A stretch of 50,272 nt of DNA from a virus, in IMG/VR virus record IMGVR_UViG_3300046313_000423, positions 1 through 50,272 of that record; one strand, 5' to 3'. The translations under genes and the position numbers were made by a program. Below, one piece after another: positions 34,015-42,732 of this stretch. The notes below the pieces were generated by a model, which was given only the letters and a program-made list of their open reading frames with translations, ran no database searches and had not been told where the DNA came from. Each line of letters starts with the position of its first letter. The stretch's first letter is position 1.

Positions 34015-35229
34015 ATGGAAAGAGAAGAATTAAATATTGAATTAAGCAATTCAACAATGATCGTAGATAAATTTAATGATGGATACTTTGATTTACATAA
34101 GCATCTTGTAAACAATGGTGAAAAAATATCAAGTAGAAATGGAAATACTATCGAAATTTTAAATTTCAAAACAGAAATTAAAAATCCATTATCAAGATGC
34201 ATAGGTGGTAAGAGTAGAAACGTGAATATTTTCTTTTTATTAGCAGAAGCGTTACACATATGGGCTGGAAGAAGAGATGTTAAATTTTTGAAGTTATTCA
34301 ATAGCCAAATAGCAGAATATTCCGATGATGGTGTTTATTTCCACGCCCCATACGGATTCAGATTAAGAAATTATGGTGTTCATCCAATGATTGTACCTTC
34401 TGATAGTAATAAACATTCATTGGGTGGAGGAATTGATCAAATACAAGAAATTATCTCCATTTTAACAAAATTTCCAGAAGATAGAAGAGCAGTTGCTCAA
34501 ATATGGAATCCTGAATTTGATTTAGGTGTATCTTCAAAAGATATACCGTGTAATGATATGTTGATGTTTAAAGTTAGAGATAACAAATTACACATCACAA
34601 TACAAAACAGATCAAATGATTTAGATTGGGGATTATGTACAAATGTATTTCAATTTAGCTTTATTCTTGAAATAATGGCTAGAATAATGAATTTTAAAGT
34701 TGGTACGCAAGTTCACAATTCACAATCATTACATATTTATGATTGGAATAAATTGACGCAAGATATAGAAAATGACAATTCTAGTCATAATCTATACGAC
34801 AATGCAAATACTCCAACTATAGATTTTGAATTTGGTGAGATCACTGACCCAATTCAAAAGCTAGAAATAGCTGATTTTTGGATCAAGTCGATGATATCTA
34901 ATTTACTTTTGAAAATAGATAATAAAGTCACAGAAGATGGAGATCATTTCAAAGACAATTTGTTCGTGTTTTCAGAATTCTTATACCTAACTTATTCAAT
35001 ATTAGAGATATATATAAGGTATAAGAATAAGGAATTATCTAGACATGAATCAATACAATCATTGTATAAATTACATATGATGAAAATTGCCTACAAAAGC
35101 GATTATTTGATTCTCGCTTTGAATTTCTTTGTCTTGAGGTATGAAAACAGCGATTCAAATAATCCAGAAACGAATGAATTGATATCTAAAATCAGAACAG
35201 AAGTAGATGCAAACATCGGTAAATATTAA
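34015..35229 (+). CDS. Thymidylate-synthase-family enzyme
   Basis: This 404-residue protein carries the thymidylate synthase signatures: PEDRRAVAQIWNP, the catalytic Cys179 in DIPCND, NRSNDLDWGL with Asn210 in GLCTN, and H240-I-Y242 in SQSLHIYD. Asn210 is the position that prefers dUMP; dCMP hydroxymethylases have Asp there. The final third (about 255-404) is helical and does not resemble the usual C-terminal folate-binding end. Typical ThyA is about 264 residues. It therefore makes dTMP or a modified pyrimidine such as hydroxymethyl-dUMP. It overlaps the polymerase gene by 23 bp. Confidence 0.8.
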   Translation: MEREELNIELSNSTMIVDKFNDGYFDLHKHLVNNGEKISSRNGNTIEILNFKTEIKNPLSRCIGGKSRNVNIFFLLAEALHIWAGRRDVKFLKLFNSQIAEYSDDGVYFHAPYGFRLRNYGVHPMIVPSDSNKHSLGGGIDQIQEIISILTKFPEDRRAVAQIWNPEFDLGVSSKDIPCNDMLMFKVRDNKLHITIQNRSNDLDWGLCTNVFQFSFILEIMARIMNFKVGTQVHNSQSLHIYDWNKLTQDIENDNSSHNLYDNANTPTIDFEFGEITDPIQKLEIADFWIKSMISNLLLKIDNKVTEDGDHFKDNLFVFSEFLYLTYSILEIYIRYKNKELSRHESIQSLYKLHMMKIAYKSDYLILALNFFVLRYENSDSNNPETNELISKIRTEVDANIGKY

Positions 35230-38200
35230 CTTTAAAAATTGGTGTGAAGATAACAATATTCACATTGATAAGGTTAATCATCAAATCCTCGTCATTGATG
35301 AAAAAAAATACTTCTTGAAGGAGTATTCAGACATTGTAATTGACGAGGATTGTTGTTTAATTTTAGATGATTCTGAAGTTGAATACATCAAAGAAAATTG
35401 TGACTTCATAATATTTGAATTTGGAAAAAGATTTTACTATACCAAATTAGAAGAATGGAAAGATGAATACAATGAAATCAAATATAAAGCAAATTTTGAC
35501 GATTTTAAATTTATATCAGAACCAATAGATAAATTATCGGAATCTTTTGAATTCATACACTTAGGTGTTCACACGGAATATGAATTATTAAATGGTAGTC
35601 ACAATAGTTCCCTTTGGATTAAAAAAGCTAAATTTTTATCGCATAAATCATTAGCTATATGTGATAAAAATACATTAGCAGGAACACTATCACATCAATT
35701 ATCTTGTCAAAAAGAAGGGTTGAAGTCAATATTAGGAATGACTGCCGTTGTTGCTTATAATTACGATGAAACTATCAAATTACCCACTACATATGAATGT
35801 AAGTTATATGTAATGAATGAAGTTGGTTGGCAAAACATTCTTCAGATCAATAAATGTATAAATGTTGACTTTGATGGATTTATACCAGAACAAGAGCTTG
35901 TAAAATTTGGAGACGGATTGATATTTGTATTTAGTAAGGAAAGTCTATTAAATAAGGTGAATACAATTAAAGATGGAATAAGACACATTAATTTAATTCA
36001 AAGATACTTCAAGCAAACATTCTATCAAATAGATAGTGTTGAATTTTACGATGATAAAGTTGACATCAAACACTTAAACAACATTAAGCAATATCTTAAT
36101 AATTTCAAGAGATATTTGAATCCAATATTGATAAATGATTCTTATTACATAGACAAAGAAATGTTCCAATTGAAGGAATATTTAAACAAAACAGATAAGA
36201 GAGTCTATGATTATAGTGAAGATGAATTTTACAAGACAGTAACGCAATCTTACCAATCATTACAACCATTATTTAAAGATGAAGAATATTTCATAGAATT
36301 ATTTTATGAGATGTGTAATAACACATTGAAATTAGATTCACATTGTAATTACAAAATACCTGTCGGTAATAGATACTTGCCAAAATACGAATTTCTTGAA
36401 GGTAAAACTAATGAAGAATTATTCTACCAAATAATAGAATCTGGCATTGAAAATAAATTGATGTGTCAGCAAAATATTGATTTGAGTGTTTACATTGAAA
36501 GGATAGAAACTGAATGTAAGGTTATTGTTGGCGCTGGTTTTGTTGATTACTTCTTAATTCTTTGGGATGTTGTAGCTTGGGCAAAGGGTCAAGGGATATT
36601 TGTTGGTCCTGGGAGGGGATCTGTAGGGGGTTGCGCAATAGCGTATCTTATGGATATAATTACAGTTGATCCAGTGGCTAATGATCTTTTATTTGAGAGA
36701 TTTATCAATGAAGCGAGAGTTATGCCGTATCATGAGATTGAATTGTTTTCATCAAATAATTCCATTCATAAATATATAGAAACAGACATTGTAAAACTAT
36801 CAAGATCAGAAAAATCTCCATTGGAGATTGTTGAAGGAGATAAATTAGCATCAGGTGAAGTTATTGAATCGATAAAGATTACCAAAGTCAATAGAAAAGA
36901 CTCTTTACCAGATATTGACTTGGACTTCGAAGCGGAACACAGAGGAGTAGTAAAAGAATACATAAAGCAAAGATTTGGAGAAATACACACTTGTTCAATT
37001 GGCAGTTACACTAGATTGAAAATAAAGGCTGGATTGAAAGACTTTGCCAGAGTCAGCGGAATAACATTCAATAGAGCAAATTACATATCTTCATTAGTTG
37101 ATGATCAATTAGAATACACTTGGAAAGATTTGATCAAATATGCGTTAAAAGAAAAAGATTTGAAGGAATTCATAAACGAATACCCAGACATAGCTCATTT
37201 GATCAAATTTTCATTGAATCAGTGTAGAAGTTCTTCAATACACGCTTCTGCTGTAATAATAGTTCCAAATAAATTAGATTCTGGTGAAGATGTCAATATA
37301 TTTAACTTTTTACCAATAAGGAATATAGATGGCAAATTAGTATCAGAATGGGAAGGTAAATATACAGATGTAGCGGGATTCTTGAAAGAAGATATACTTG
37401 GCTTGAATCAATTAGACAAATTTGGAAGAATGATTGATTTGATTGAAAAGAATCATGAAAAAAGAATAAAACTTGAAGATATAAAATTCAAAGATAAAAA
37501 AACTTATAAATTGTTTCACGATGGGGCAACTGAAGATGTTTTTCAATTTGGATCTGCTGGATTGAAAGTTTATTCTGTTAAATTAAAGCCAGACACAATA
37601 GAAGACTTGACTGCAGCGAGCGCATTATATCGTCCTGGACCAATGAGTAGTAATGCACATATGGATTTTGCTTTGATTAAGAATGGTAAGAAAAAAGCAA
37701 TATTTGATTATAAATTACAAGAAGTAACTAAAAACACTTATGGGTTATATATATATCAAGAGCAGATAATGCAATCTGTAGTTGCCTTAGGAGGATTCTC
37801 ATTAGTGGAAGCAGATCAGGTTAGGACAATCATTAAGAAATTTGATAAAGTTGGGATGTTGAAAGTTGAACAACAATTTATAGATGGGGCAATAAATAAA
37901 GGTTGTGATGAAGTTGTAGCAAAACAAATATGGGATAAGTTGGTTGCTTTTTCTGGATATGGATTTAACAAAAGTCACGCATTCGCTTACTCAGTAATGA
38001 CATATCAAAGTCAATGGATGAAGGCGAATTACCCATTAGAATTCTGGACAACTTCCCTCCAGTTTGCCGATGAAAAAGATATACCTAAGAGGATATCTGA
38101 ATTACGTAAATTAGATCAAGGTATATCAATAAAACCACCTTCTATAAATTATTCAGACATATTATTTGAATGTCAAAAAGATACATTAAGTATATATTGG

Positions 38201-38893
38201 AGTTTGTCTAAGATCAAGAGTGTCGGTGATGTTGCGGTGAAAAACATAATAGAGGAAAGAAATAAGAATGGATTATTTGGGAGTTATGACGATTTCGTCT
38301 CAAGAGTTCCTAAAAACAAAGTGAACAAAAGAGTGATAACGCATCTGATATTAGCTGGTGCTCTAGATGAAGTTGAAGATATACGTAGAAACACGGAAAG
38401 ATTAGCATTATTAATATATCACTTTTCAAAATACAAAGAACAATTACCAGAAGATTTTCAAGATGAAGAATTATTAAGTAAGACATATTTTTGGACATTA
38501 AAACAGCGAGATTTGACAGGATTTGGAAATATTGATTATAAATCATATTTAAGAAATTTAAAATCAAAAGAAGCAAAGAAATTATCTGAAATATACATCA
38601 ATAGTGAAAAATTCTTTGAATTGAAAGATTATTCAAGAGTATCCATCTGCGGTAAAATAATTCACAAAACAGAAAGAAAATCCAAACATGGTGAATTTCT
38701 TGTAGTTGGAGTTGTCTGTAATGATGACTTTTTATTGGTTAATGTTTGGAATGATTATTACGCTCCAAATAGTGAATTTTTTGCAGATTGTGTAGGTAAG
38801 ATGATATGTATAAGTGGCAAATCAAAATTTGACACTTGGAAACACCAAAACATATTAAACACTACAGATGAAACAATATTGATTGAACTTTAA
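35207..38893 (+). CDS. dnaE: DNA polymerase III alpha subunit (family C, DnaE-like)
   Basis: This 1228-residue protein is the replicative DNA polymerase of the phage. An N-terminal extension of about 115 residues precedes a PHP-type domain (about 116-320) that lacks several metal ligands. The palm has GRGSVGGCAIAYL before FERFINEAR (496-504) and the catalytic aspartates in PDIDLDF at 568-574. About 60 extra residues lie between these two. Further motifs are ASALYRPGPM, YIYQEQIMQSVV, and FSGYGFNKSHAFAYSVMTYQ. The C-terminus has HhH and OB-like segments. No beta-clamp or proofreading exonuclease gene is seen nearby. It begins inside the thymidylate-synthase-family gene. Confidence 0.95.
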   Translation: MQTSVNINFKNWCEDNNIHIDKVNHQILVIDEKKYFLKEYSDIVIDEDCCLILDDSEVEYIKENCDFIIFEFGKRFYYTKLEEWKDEYNEIKYKANFDDFKFISEPIDKLSESFEFIHLGVHTEYELLNGSHNSSLWIKKAKFLSHKSLAICDKNTLAGTLSHQLSCQKEGLKSILGMTAVVAYNYDETIKLPTTYECKLYVMNEVGWQNILQINKCINVDFDGFIPEQELVKFGDGLIFVFSKESLLNKVNTIKDGIRHINLIQRYFKQTFYQIDSVEFYDDKVDIKHLNNIKQYLNNFKRYLNPILINDSYYIDKEMFQLKEYLNKTDKRVYDYSEDEFYKTVTQSYQSLQPLFKDEEYFIELFYEMCNNTLKLDSHCNYKIPVGNRYLPKYEFLEGKTNEELFYQIIESGIENKLMCQQNIDLSVYIERIETECKVIVGAGFVDYFLILWDVVAWAKGQGIFVGPGRGSVGGCAIAYLMDIITVDPVANDLLFERFINEARVMPYHEIELFSSNNSIHKYIETDIVKLSRSEKSPLEIVEGDKLASGEVIESIKITKVNRKDSLPDIDLDFEAEHRGVVKEYIKQRFGEIHTCSIGSYTRLKIKAGLKDFARVSGITFNRANYISSLVDDQLEYTWKDLIKYALKEKDLKEFINEYPDIAHLIKFSLNQCRSSSIHASAVIIVPNKLDSGEDVNIFNFLPIRNIDGKLVSEWEGKYTDVAGFLKEDILGLNQLDKFGRMIDLIEKNHEKRIKLEDIKFKDKKTYKLFHDGATEDVFQFGSAGLKVYSVKLKPDTIEDLTAASALYRPGPMSSNAHMDFALIKNGKKKAIFDYKLQEVTKNTYGLYIYQEQIMQSVVALGGFSLVEADQVRTIIKKFDKVGMLKVEQQFIDGAINKGCDEVVAKQIWDKLVAFSGYGFNKSHAFAYSVMTYQSQWMKANYPLEFWTTSLQFADEKDIPKRISELRKLDQGISIKPPSINYSDILFECQKDTLSIYWSLSKIKSVGDVAVKNIIEERNKNGLFGSYDDFVSRVPKNKVNKRVITHLILAGALDEVEDIRRNTERLALLIYHFSKYKEQLPEDFQDEELLSKTYFWTLKQRDLTGFGNIDYKSYLRNLKSKEAKKLSEIYINSEKFFELKDYSRVSICGKIIHKTERKSKHGEFLVVGVVCNDDFLLVNVWNDYYAPNSEFFADCVGKMICISGKSKFDTWKHQNILNTTDETILIEL

Positions 38894-38909
38894 CAAAGTT
38901 ATATTAAGC

Positions 38910-39497
38910 ATGAGAAAATACGAAAACTTACTTTACAATGAACAATTTGATGAATTGAATAATATTGTCAGATGGGCTGGTATGAACAAGATAAAAGACG
39001 AAACAGTTGGTCAACACTCTTTCGTGGTTAGTTGGTTAGCAAGAATATTATCTGAAGAAATTTTTACAGATGATTCACCTAAATTGCTATCTATAACGTA
39101 TGCAACTTTTCATGATTTTAACGAATACATAACAGGCGATATGAATCACAATGTTAAATACAATGATTTCAATGGTCAAGATTTACGTAAAAGTTTAAAT
39201 GAATATATAACTCATGTAGTTGATTGCAATTTCCCCAAAACAGGAGACAATACTCAATCTATGTTGAATTATCTTTTAAAAGATGAAGTGCCTAATTGTA
39301 TAAAGAAATTAGTTAAGCTATGTGATTGGATGAGTATGGTTATGTATTTAAATAAAGAAATGAATCTTGGAAACACTAATGTTATATTGAAATTAGATTA
39401 TTGTGAAAAGAAAATGGCTACAGCAGCAGAAGAATGCATAATAGCATTGGAGAGTCAAATTAAATATAAAATTAATTGCGAAATATTAAAAACATGA
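38910..39497 (+). CDS. YfbR-like HD-domain 5'-deoxynucleotidase
   Basis: This protein is 195 residues from ATG 38910; an upstream TTG in frame is less likely. The key residues of the YfbR family are present: R21-W22 (substrate recognition), H36, H68-D69 with E72, TGD ending at D77, and D139 in LCDWM. YfbR removes phosphate from deoxyribonucleoside 5'-monophosphates. In a phage it could clear dCMP or dTMP from a host or modified pool and so support the neighbouring thymidylate-synthase-family enzyme. The end overlaps the next start (ATGA). Confidence 0.8.
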   Translation: MRKYENLLYNEQFDELNNIVRWAGMNKIKDETVGQHSFVVSWLARILSEEIFTDDSPKLLSITYATFHDFNEYITGDMNHNVKYNDFNGQDLRKSLNEYITHVVDCNFPKTGDNTQSMLNYLLKDEVPNCIKKLVKLCDWMSMVMYLNKEMNLGNTNVILKLDYCEKKMATAAEECIIALESQIKYKINCEILKT

Positions 39498-39766
39498 CAA
39501 ATGAGGAGTTAGAACAGAGCAATAGATCAAAATATGGAGATAAGCAATTTGATTTAATATCTCAAAATTACAGGATATCTAAAGAGCACGGTGATGCTTG
39601 GTGCGCTAATAATGTGTCTAGGTATCTAGACAGATTCAAAAGACCAAAAAGCAGTAAGTCAAATAATATTATTGATTTATACAAGTCAAGAGATTATTTA
39701 AATAGAATGATTGAAGAAAATGAAATGTGGATAAATTCAAATTCAGAAATAATAGAAAAACAATAA
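39494..39766 (+). CDS. Small DUF3310-like protein
   Basis: This protein is 90 residues from ATG 39494, which overlaps the previous stop as ATGA; the upstream TTG is not needed. It contains FDLISQNYRI, WCANNVSRYLDRFKRP and DLYKSRDYLNRMIE. The pattern matches the DUF3310 protein family of phages (a C/G-N-x-x-x-Y-x-x-R element, then D-x-x-K-x-x-x-Y-L), sometimes annotated as nucleotide kinase-like. Function is unknown. It is tied to the nucleotidase gene by coupled translation. Confidence 0.55.
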   Translation: MTNEELEQSNRSKYGDKQFDLISQNYRISKEHGDAWCANNVSRYLDRFKRPKSSKSNNIIDLYKSRDYLNRMIEENEMWINSNSEIIEKQ

Positions 39767-39769
39767 AAC

Positions 39770-40306
39770 ATGGCAAATAAAACAATAATAAAGTTGAAAA
39801 ATGGTAAAGAATTGAGAATATCATTCAAAGGATTACCAGAAGATTTAGATTCAGATAGAATATTAAGGATTGACTATGGTAATCTGGAAGCAGAGATTGC
39901 CACTATCCCAGTTTTAATGAATAATGTTGGTATGATACTTGCTGAATTAGATAATGATGTAAGATTGTCTGAACTCCAATTATCTAAAACAAAAGCAGAA
40001 TTGGCAGAACAAGGTAGAGAGGAAATAAAAGTAGAGAAAAACGGCAAGGCTGCTACTAATGATGAGACTAATGAATATGTTAGGAATCATGTGAAATACG
40101 ACTTGATGAGTCGTAAGGTCTCTAATATACAAATGAAGCGTGATGTGATTAATTCTATATATTGGAGCATTAAGGCAAAGCAAGAGATATTACAAAACAT
40201 TTCAAAATCAATGAATTATTCAGACTTTCAAGATGCTTTAGTAAATACAGCATTGAAGGAAATAAATTATGTTTCATTGTCAACAAGAGACCCGTTGATT
40301 AAATAA
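39770..40306 (+). CDS. Candidate UvsY-like recombination mediator
   Basis: This 178-residue protein is largely helical. About 50-90 form one long helix (IPVLMNNVGMILAELDNDVRLSE...). After a charged linker, 108-160 form further helices (VRNHVKYDLMSRKVSNIQMKRD and INSIYWSIKAKQEILQNIS). The order of helices, and especially the YW-x5-K/F-x2-I pattern near the C-terminus, resembles T4 UvsY (137 residues), which loads UvsX onto gp32-coated DNA. It is encoded just before the gp32-like gene and the uvsX gene. The identification is an inference from layout and context; residue identity is low. Confidence 0.45.
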   Translation: MANKTIIKLKNGKELRISFKGLPEDLDSDRILRIDYGNLEAEIATIPVLMNNVGMILAELDNDVRLSELQLSKTKAELAEQGREEIKVEKNGKAATNDETNEYVRNHVKYDLMSRKVSNIQMKRDVINSIYWSIKAKQEILQNISKSMNYSDFQDALVNTALKEINYVSLSTRDPLIK

Positions 40307-40343
40307 CAAAGTTAGTACAAATAAATCATAAATAATTATAAGT

Positions 40344-41552
40344 ATGTCATTAAGAGATCAATTCAAAGCAACACCTGTATCTGACTTGAAGAAAGTAGTC
40401 AAGGAAGAAGATTCAAAGATATCTTCAGGCGGTAAAAAAACAGATTTTTTGGAAATAAAAGATGGATTAAATAAATTCAGACTTTTTCCAAAACATCAAA
40501 CGGAAGAGTCATTCTATCACATAAGAGGAGTCCACTGGATGACCGTTGAAGATGACAAAGGCGAAGATAGAAGAACAACAGTCTTGAATTCAAGATTACA
40601 TGGCGGATTCTCAAAAGACATCATAGAAGAATACATGAGATTTGTCAAAGAAAGCCTTGGTTCAGGAGATTCAGAAGACACTGAAAAGATTAAAAAGATG
40701 GTATCTTGGCAAGATGGCATAACATTACAAACATCTTGGATATGTTACGCTAATAAAATGTCTAAAGATAAAGGAAATGAATTTGGCGTTTTAGAGTTCA
40801 AGAAAACAGTTCGTGATGGAATAAATGACGAATCTATTATAGAAGATGAAGATGAAGCGATTACGGTTGATCCATTCACTGATCCTGATGATGGTAAGCC
40901 ACTATTGATAACTTATAATAGTAAGGCAAAAAAAGCTGCCGATTATTATAAAGTTCAAGTTTCAAAAAGTGCTGTTATGTTGACAGATGATGAACTTGAA
41001 AAATTCTCCAAAACAACACCATTGTCAGAATTACCGATGTTGAAGTATTCCCCAGAAATGTTTGAATTAGCGTTAAATGGAATTCAACACTTTGATTCAG
41101 AAAATGAAGTAGATTTATTTGACACTGATGAATTCCAAGGTATAATTGAAGATTTGAGAGAGAATTTCAACAAAACTGATAAACCTAAAAAATCATCAAA
41201 ATCAACACCAGAACCTACATCAAAATCTTCTAATAAAGTAGAAAAAAAAGCAGTAGTTGTTGAAGAAGATGAAGAAGAGGAGGATGAAGACGATGAGACA
41301 GAAGGTGATGAATTTTCCAGTATGGATAGAAATACTTTGAAAAAACACATATTAAAGAATAAATTAGATTTAAAATTGAAAACCTCAATGTCAGATGAAG
41401 ACATTAGAAATCTAATCAGAGAGTATTCTGTCGAGGATGAAGCAGAAGATGAAGAAGAGGAGGATGAAGACACACCGCCACCTTCTGATAAAAAGAAGCC
41501 TAAAACATTGGAAGAAATCAAAGCTGAATTGCGTAAAAAACAAAGCAAATAA
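40344..41552 (+). CDS. gp32-like single-stranded DNA-binding protein
   Basis: This 402-residue protein has a central OB-fold-like region with FLEIKDGLNKFRLFPKH, SFYHIRGVHWM and, later, DDGKPLLITYNSKAKKAADYY, a layout found in phage SSBs of the gp32 type. The C-terminus has acidic tracts at about 305-330 and 370-385, with a small helical SAP/HeH-like segment (SMDRNTLKKHILKNKLDLKL) between them. The final Lys-rich end is unusual for an SSB. Acidic tails recruit helicase and polymerase in related proteins. The gene lies between the UvsY-like candidate and uvsX and ends before a terminator. Confidence 0.75.
   Translation: MSLRDQFKATPVSDLKKVVKEEDSKISSGGKKTDFLEIKDGLNKFRLFPKHQTEESFYHIRGVHWMTVEDDKGEDRRTTVLNSRLHGGFSKDIIEEYMRFVKESLGSGDSEDTEKIKKMVSWQDGITLQTSWICYANKMSKDKGNEFGVLEFKKTVRDGINDESIIEDEDEAITVDPFTDPDDGKPLLITYNSKAKKAADYYKVQVSKSAVMLTDDELEKFSKTTPLSELPMLKYSPEMFELALNGIQHFDSENEVDLFDTDEFQGIIEDLRENFNKTDKPKKSSKSTPEPTSKSSNKVEKKAVVVEEDEEEEDEDDETEGDEFSSMDRNTLKKHILKNKLDLKLKTSMSDEDIRNLIREYSVEDEAEDEEEEDEDTPPPSDKKKPKTLEEIKAELRKKQSK
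41264..41291 (+). repeat. 28-nt in-frame direct repeat in the SSB gene, copy 1
   Basis: The 28 nt at 41264-41291 recur without mismatch at 41444-41471, exactly 180 nt (60 codons) downstream. Both copies encode a run of Glu and Asp in the acidic tail. They probably arose by duplication and could recombine to shorten the tail by 60 residues. Confidence 0.85.
41444..41471 (+). repeat. 28-nt in-frame direct repeat in the SSB gene, copy 2
   Basis: Second copy of the acidic-tract repeat, identical to 41264-41291 and in the same reading frame. It encodes the last acidic block before the Pro/Lys-rich end of the SSB protein. Confidence 0.85.
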
Positions 41553-41569
41553 TTTCAAAAATAACACAA

Positions 41570-41620
41570 AGCAATACCCTTGTAGAGATTATTATTCTCA
41601 AATCAAGGGTATTGCTATTT
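41570..41620 (+). terminator. Terminator after the SSB gene
   Basis: A 13-bp perfect stem AGCAATACCCTTG/CAAGGGTATTGCT (41570-41582 with 41604-41616) has a 21-nt loop and is followed by ATTT. It probably limits read-through from the highly expressed SSB gene into uvsX. The T-tract is weak, so termination may be partial. Confidence 0.85.
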
Positions 41621-41633
41621 AAAATCAACAATA

Positions 41634-42731
41634 ATGAGTTTAACAGACAGATTATTAAAGGCAGTGAGTAATCCAGATTCTCAGAAATTATCAGACAGAA
41701 ATTATTTCAAAGATAAAGATAGAATCTGGGCACACTCAGGTTGTCCAGAACTAGAATCAAACTTAGGGGGTTTTGGATTTCCTATCGGTATCACAGAAGT
41801 TGCTGGTACGTCCAAGTCAGGAAAAACAACCATAGCGATGACTGGATTGAAAAATTTTCAAAAACAACACCCAGACGGATTCTGTATAATTCTATCATCA
41901 GAGGAGCGAGAAAATGATGAATACGCTAGAAGAATAGGTGTAGATACCGATAATGTAGTAGTCATACGTAGTAGATTTGTAGAAGATTTATTTTACAAAT
42001 TACAACATCACTTTGATGCTATAGAGCAAATATGGGTAGAGGATAAAATGAAAGGTAAGCCAGCGATATTCGTAATGTGGGATAGTGTTGGAGCGACAAA
42101 TTCTAGAGCAGAATTAGACACATTTAAAGTAAACGCTGATATTTCTAAAAAGAACATTGAAAAAGGAACAAAAGCAGAATTTAAACATGCTAAAATGGCA
42201 GATTTTGCAAAATCTGCTAAAATGTGTATGAAGGCGGTATTAGCTCAATTATATGAAAAACACATTATATTTGTAGCCATAAATCACTTGATGGATAATT
42301 TAAGTAGCCCAATGGGTGGTAAGACATCTACTGGTGGGAGTTGGTTGGAGTACTTACCAACATTGCGCTTAAAAATGGAAAGAGTTGGTTGGGAGCGTTT
42401 GGAGATTGACGGATTACAACAAGATGTTGCCCAAGTTACTAGAGTAAAGGTTGAAAAGAATGACTTCGGCTCACGTAGACAAACAGATATTGAAATATTA
42501 CTTGGATATGGTATAATATTATCCAAAGCGGATATTGGATATGGCGTTGAAAAAGGTATTATTAAGAAAGAAGGAGCAAAAAAGATGTCATATTTAGGTA
42601 AAATGACATGGTCAACGAGGAGAGATTTTTTTAAATTATATGAGGAAAATCACAAATTATTGCCATTGTTGCATAAAAAAATAGCTGATATGAGACATGA
42701 TGATATAATTGAATCTAAAGGATTAAGATAA
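41634..42731 (+). CDS. uvsX: UvsX/RecA-like recombinase
   Basis: This 365-residue protein has Walker A GTSKSGKT at 58-65, a Walker B region AIFVMWDSVGATNSRAEL, and the loop-2 region FVAINHLMDNLSSPMGGKTSTGG typical of UvsX. The C-terminal part contains a further basic stretch (KVEKNDFGSRRQTDIEILLGYG). Length matches T4 UvsX (391) and RecA (353). It catalyses strand exchange in recombination-dependent replication and repair, working with the SSB and gp46/47. It heads a tightly packed run uvsX, 47, 46, RuvC-like, with gaps of 1-2 bp. Confidence 0.9.
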   Translation: MSLTDRLLKAVSNPDSQKLSDRNYFKDKDRIWAHSGCPELESNLGGFGFPIGITEVAGTSKSGKTTIAMTGLKNFQKQHPDGFCIILSSEERENDEYARRIGVDTDNVVVIRSRFVEDLFYKLQHHFDAIEQIWVEDKMKGKPAIFVMWDSVGATNSRAELDTFKVNADISKKNIEKGTKAEFKHAKMADFAKSAKMCMKAVLAQLYEKHIIFVAINHLMDNLSSPMGGKTSTGGSWLEYLPTLRLKMERVGWERLEIDGLQQDVAQVTRVKVEKNDFGSRRQTDIEILLGYGIILSKADIGYGVEKGIIKKEGAKKMSYLGKMTWSTRRDFFKLYEENHKLLPLLHKKIADMRHDDIIESKGLR

Positions 42732-42732
42732 A

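Noticed and set aside
36719-36901. Intein in the DNA polymerase.
   Set aside because: The extra segment is only about 60 residues, below the size of a mini-intein, and I do not see the start Cys/Ser with terminal His-Asn pattern.
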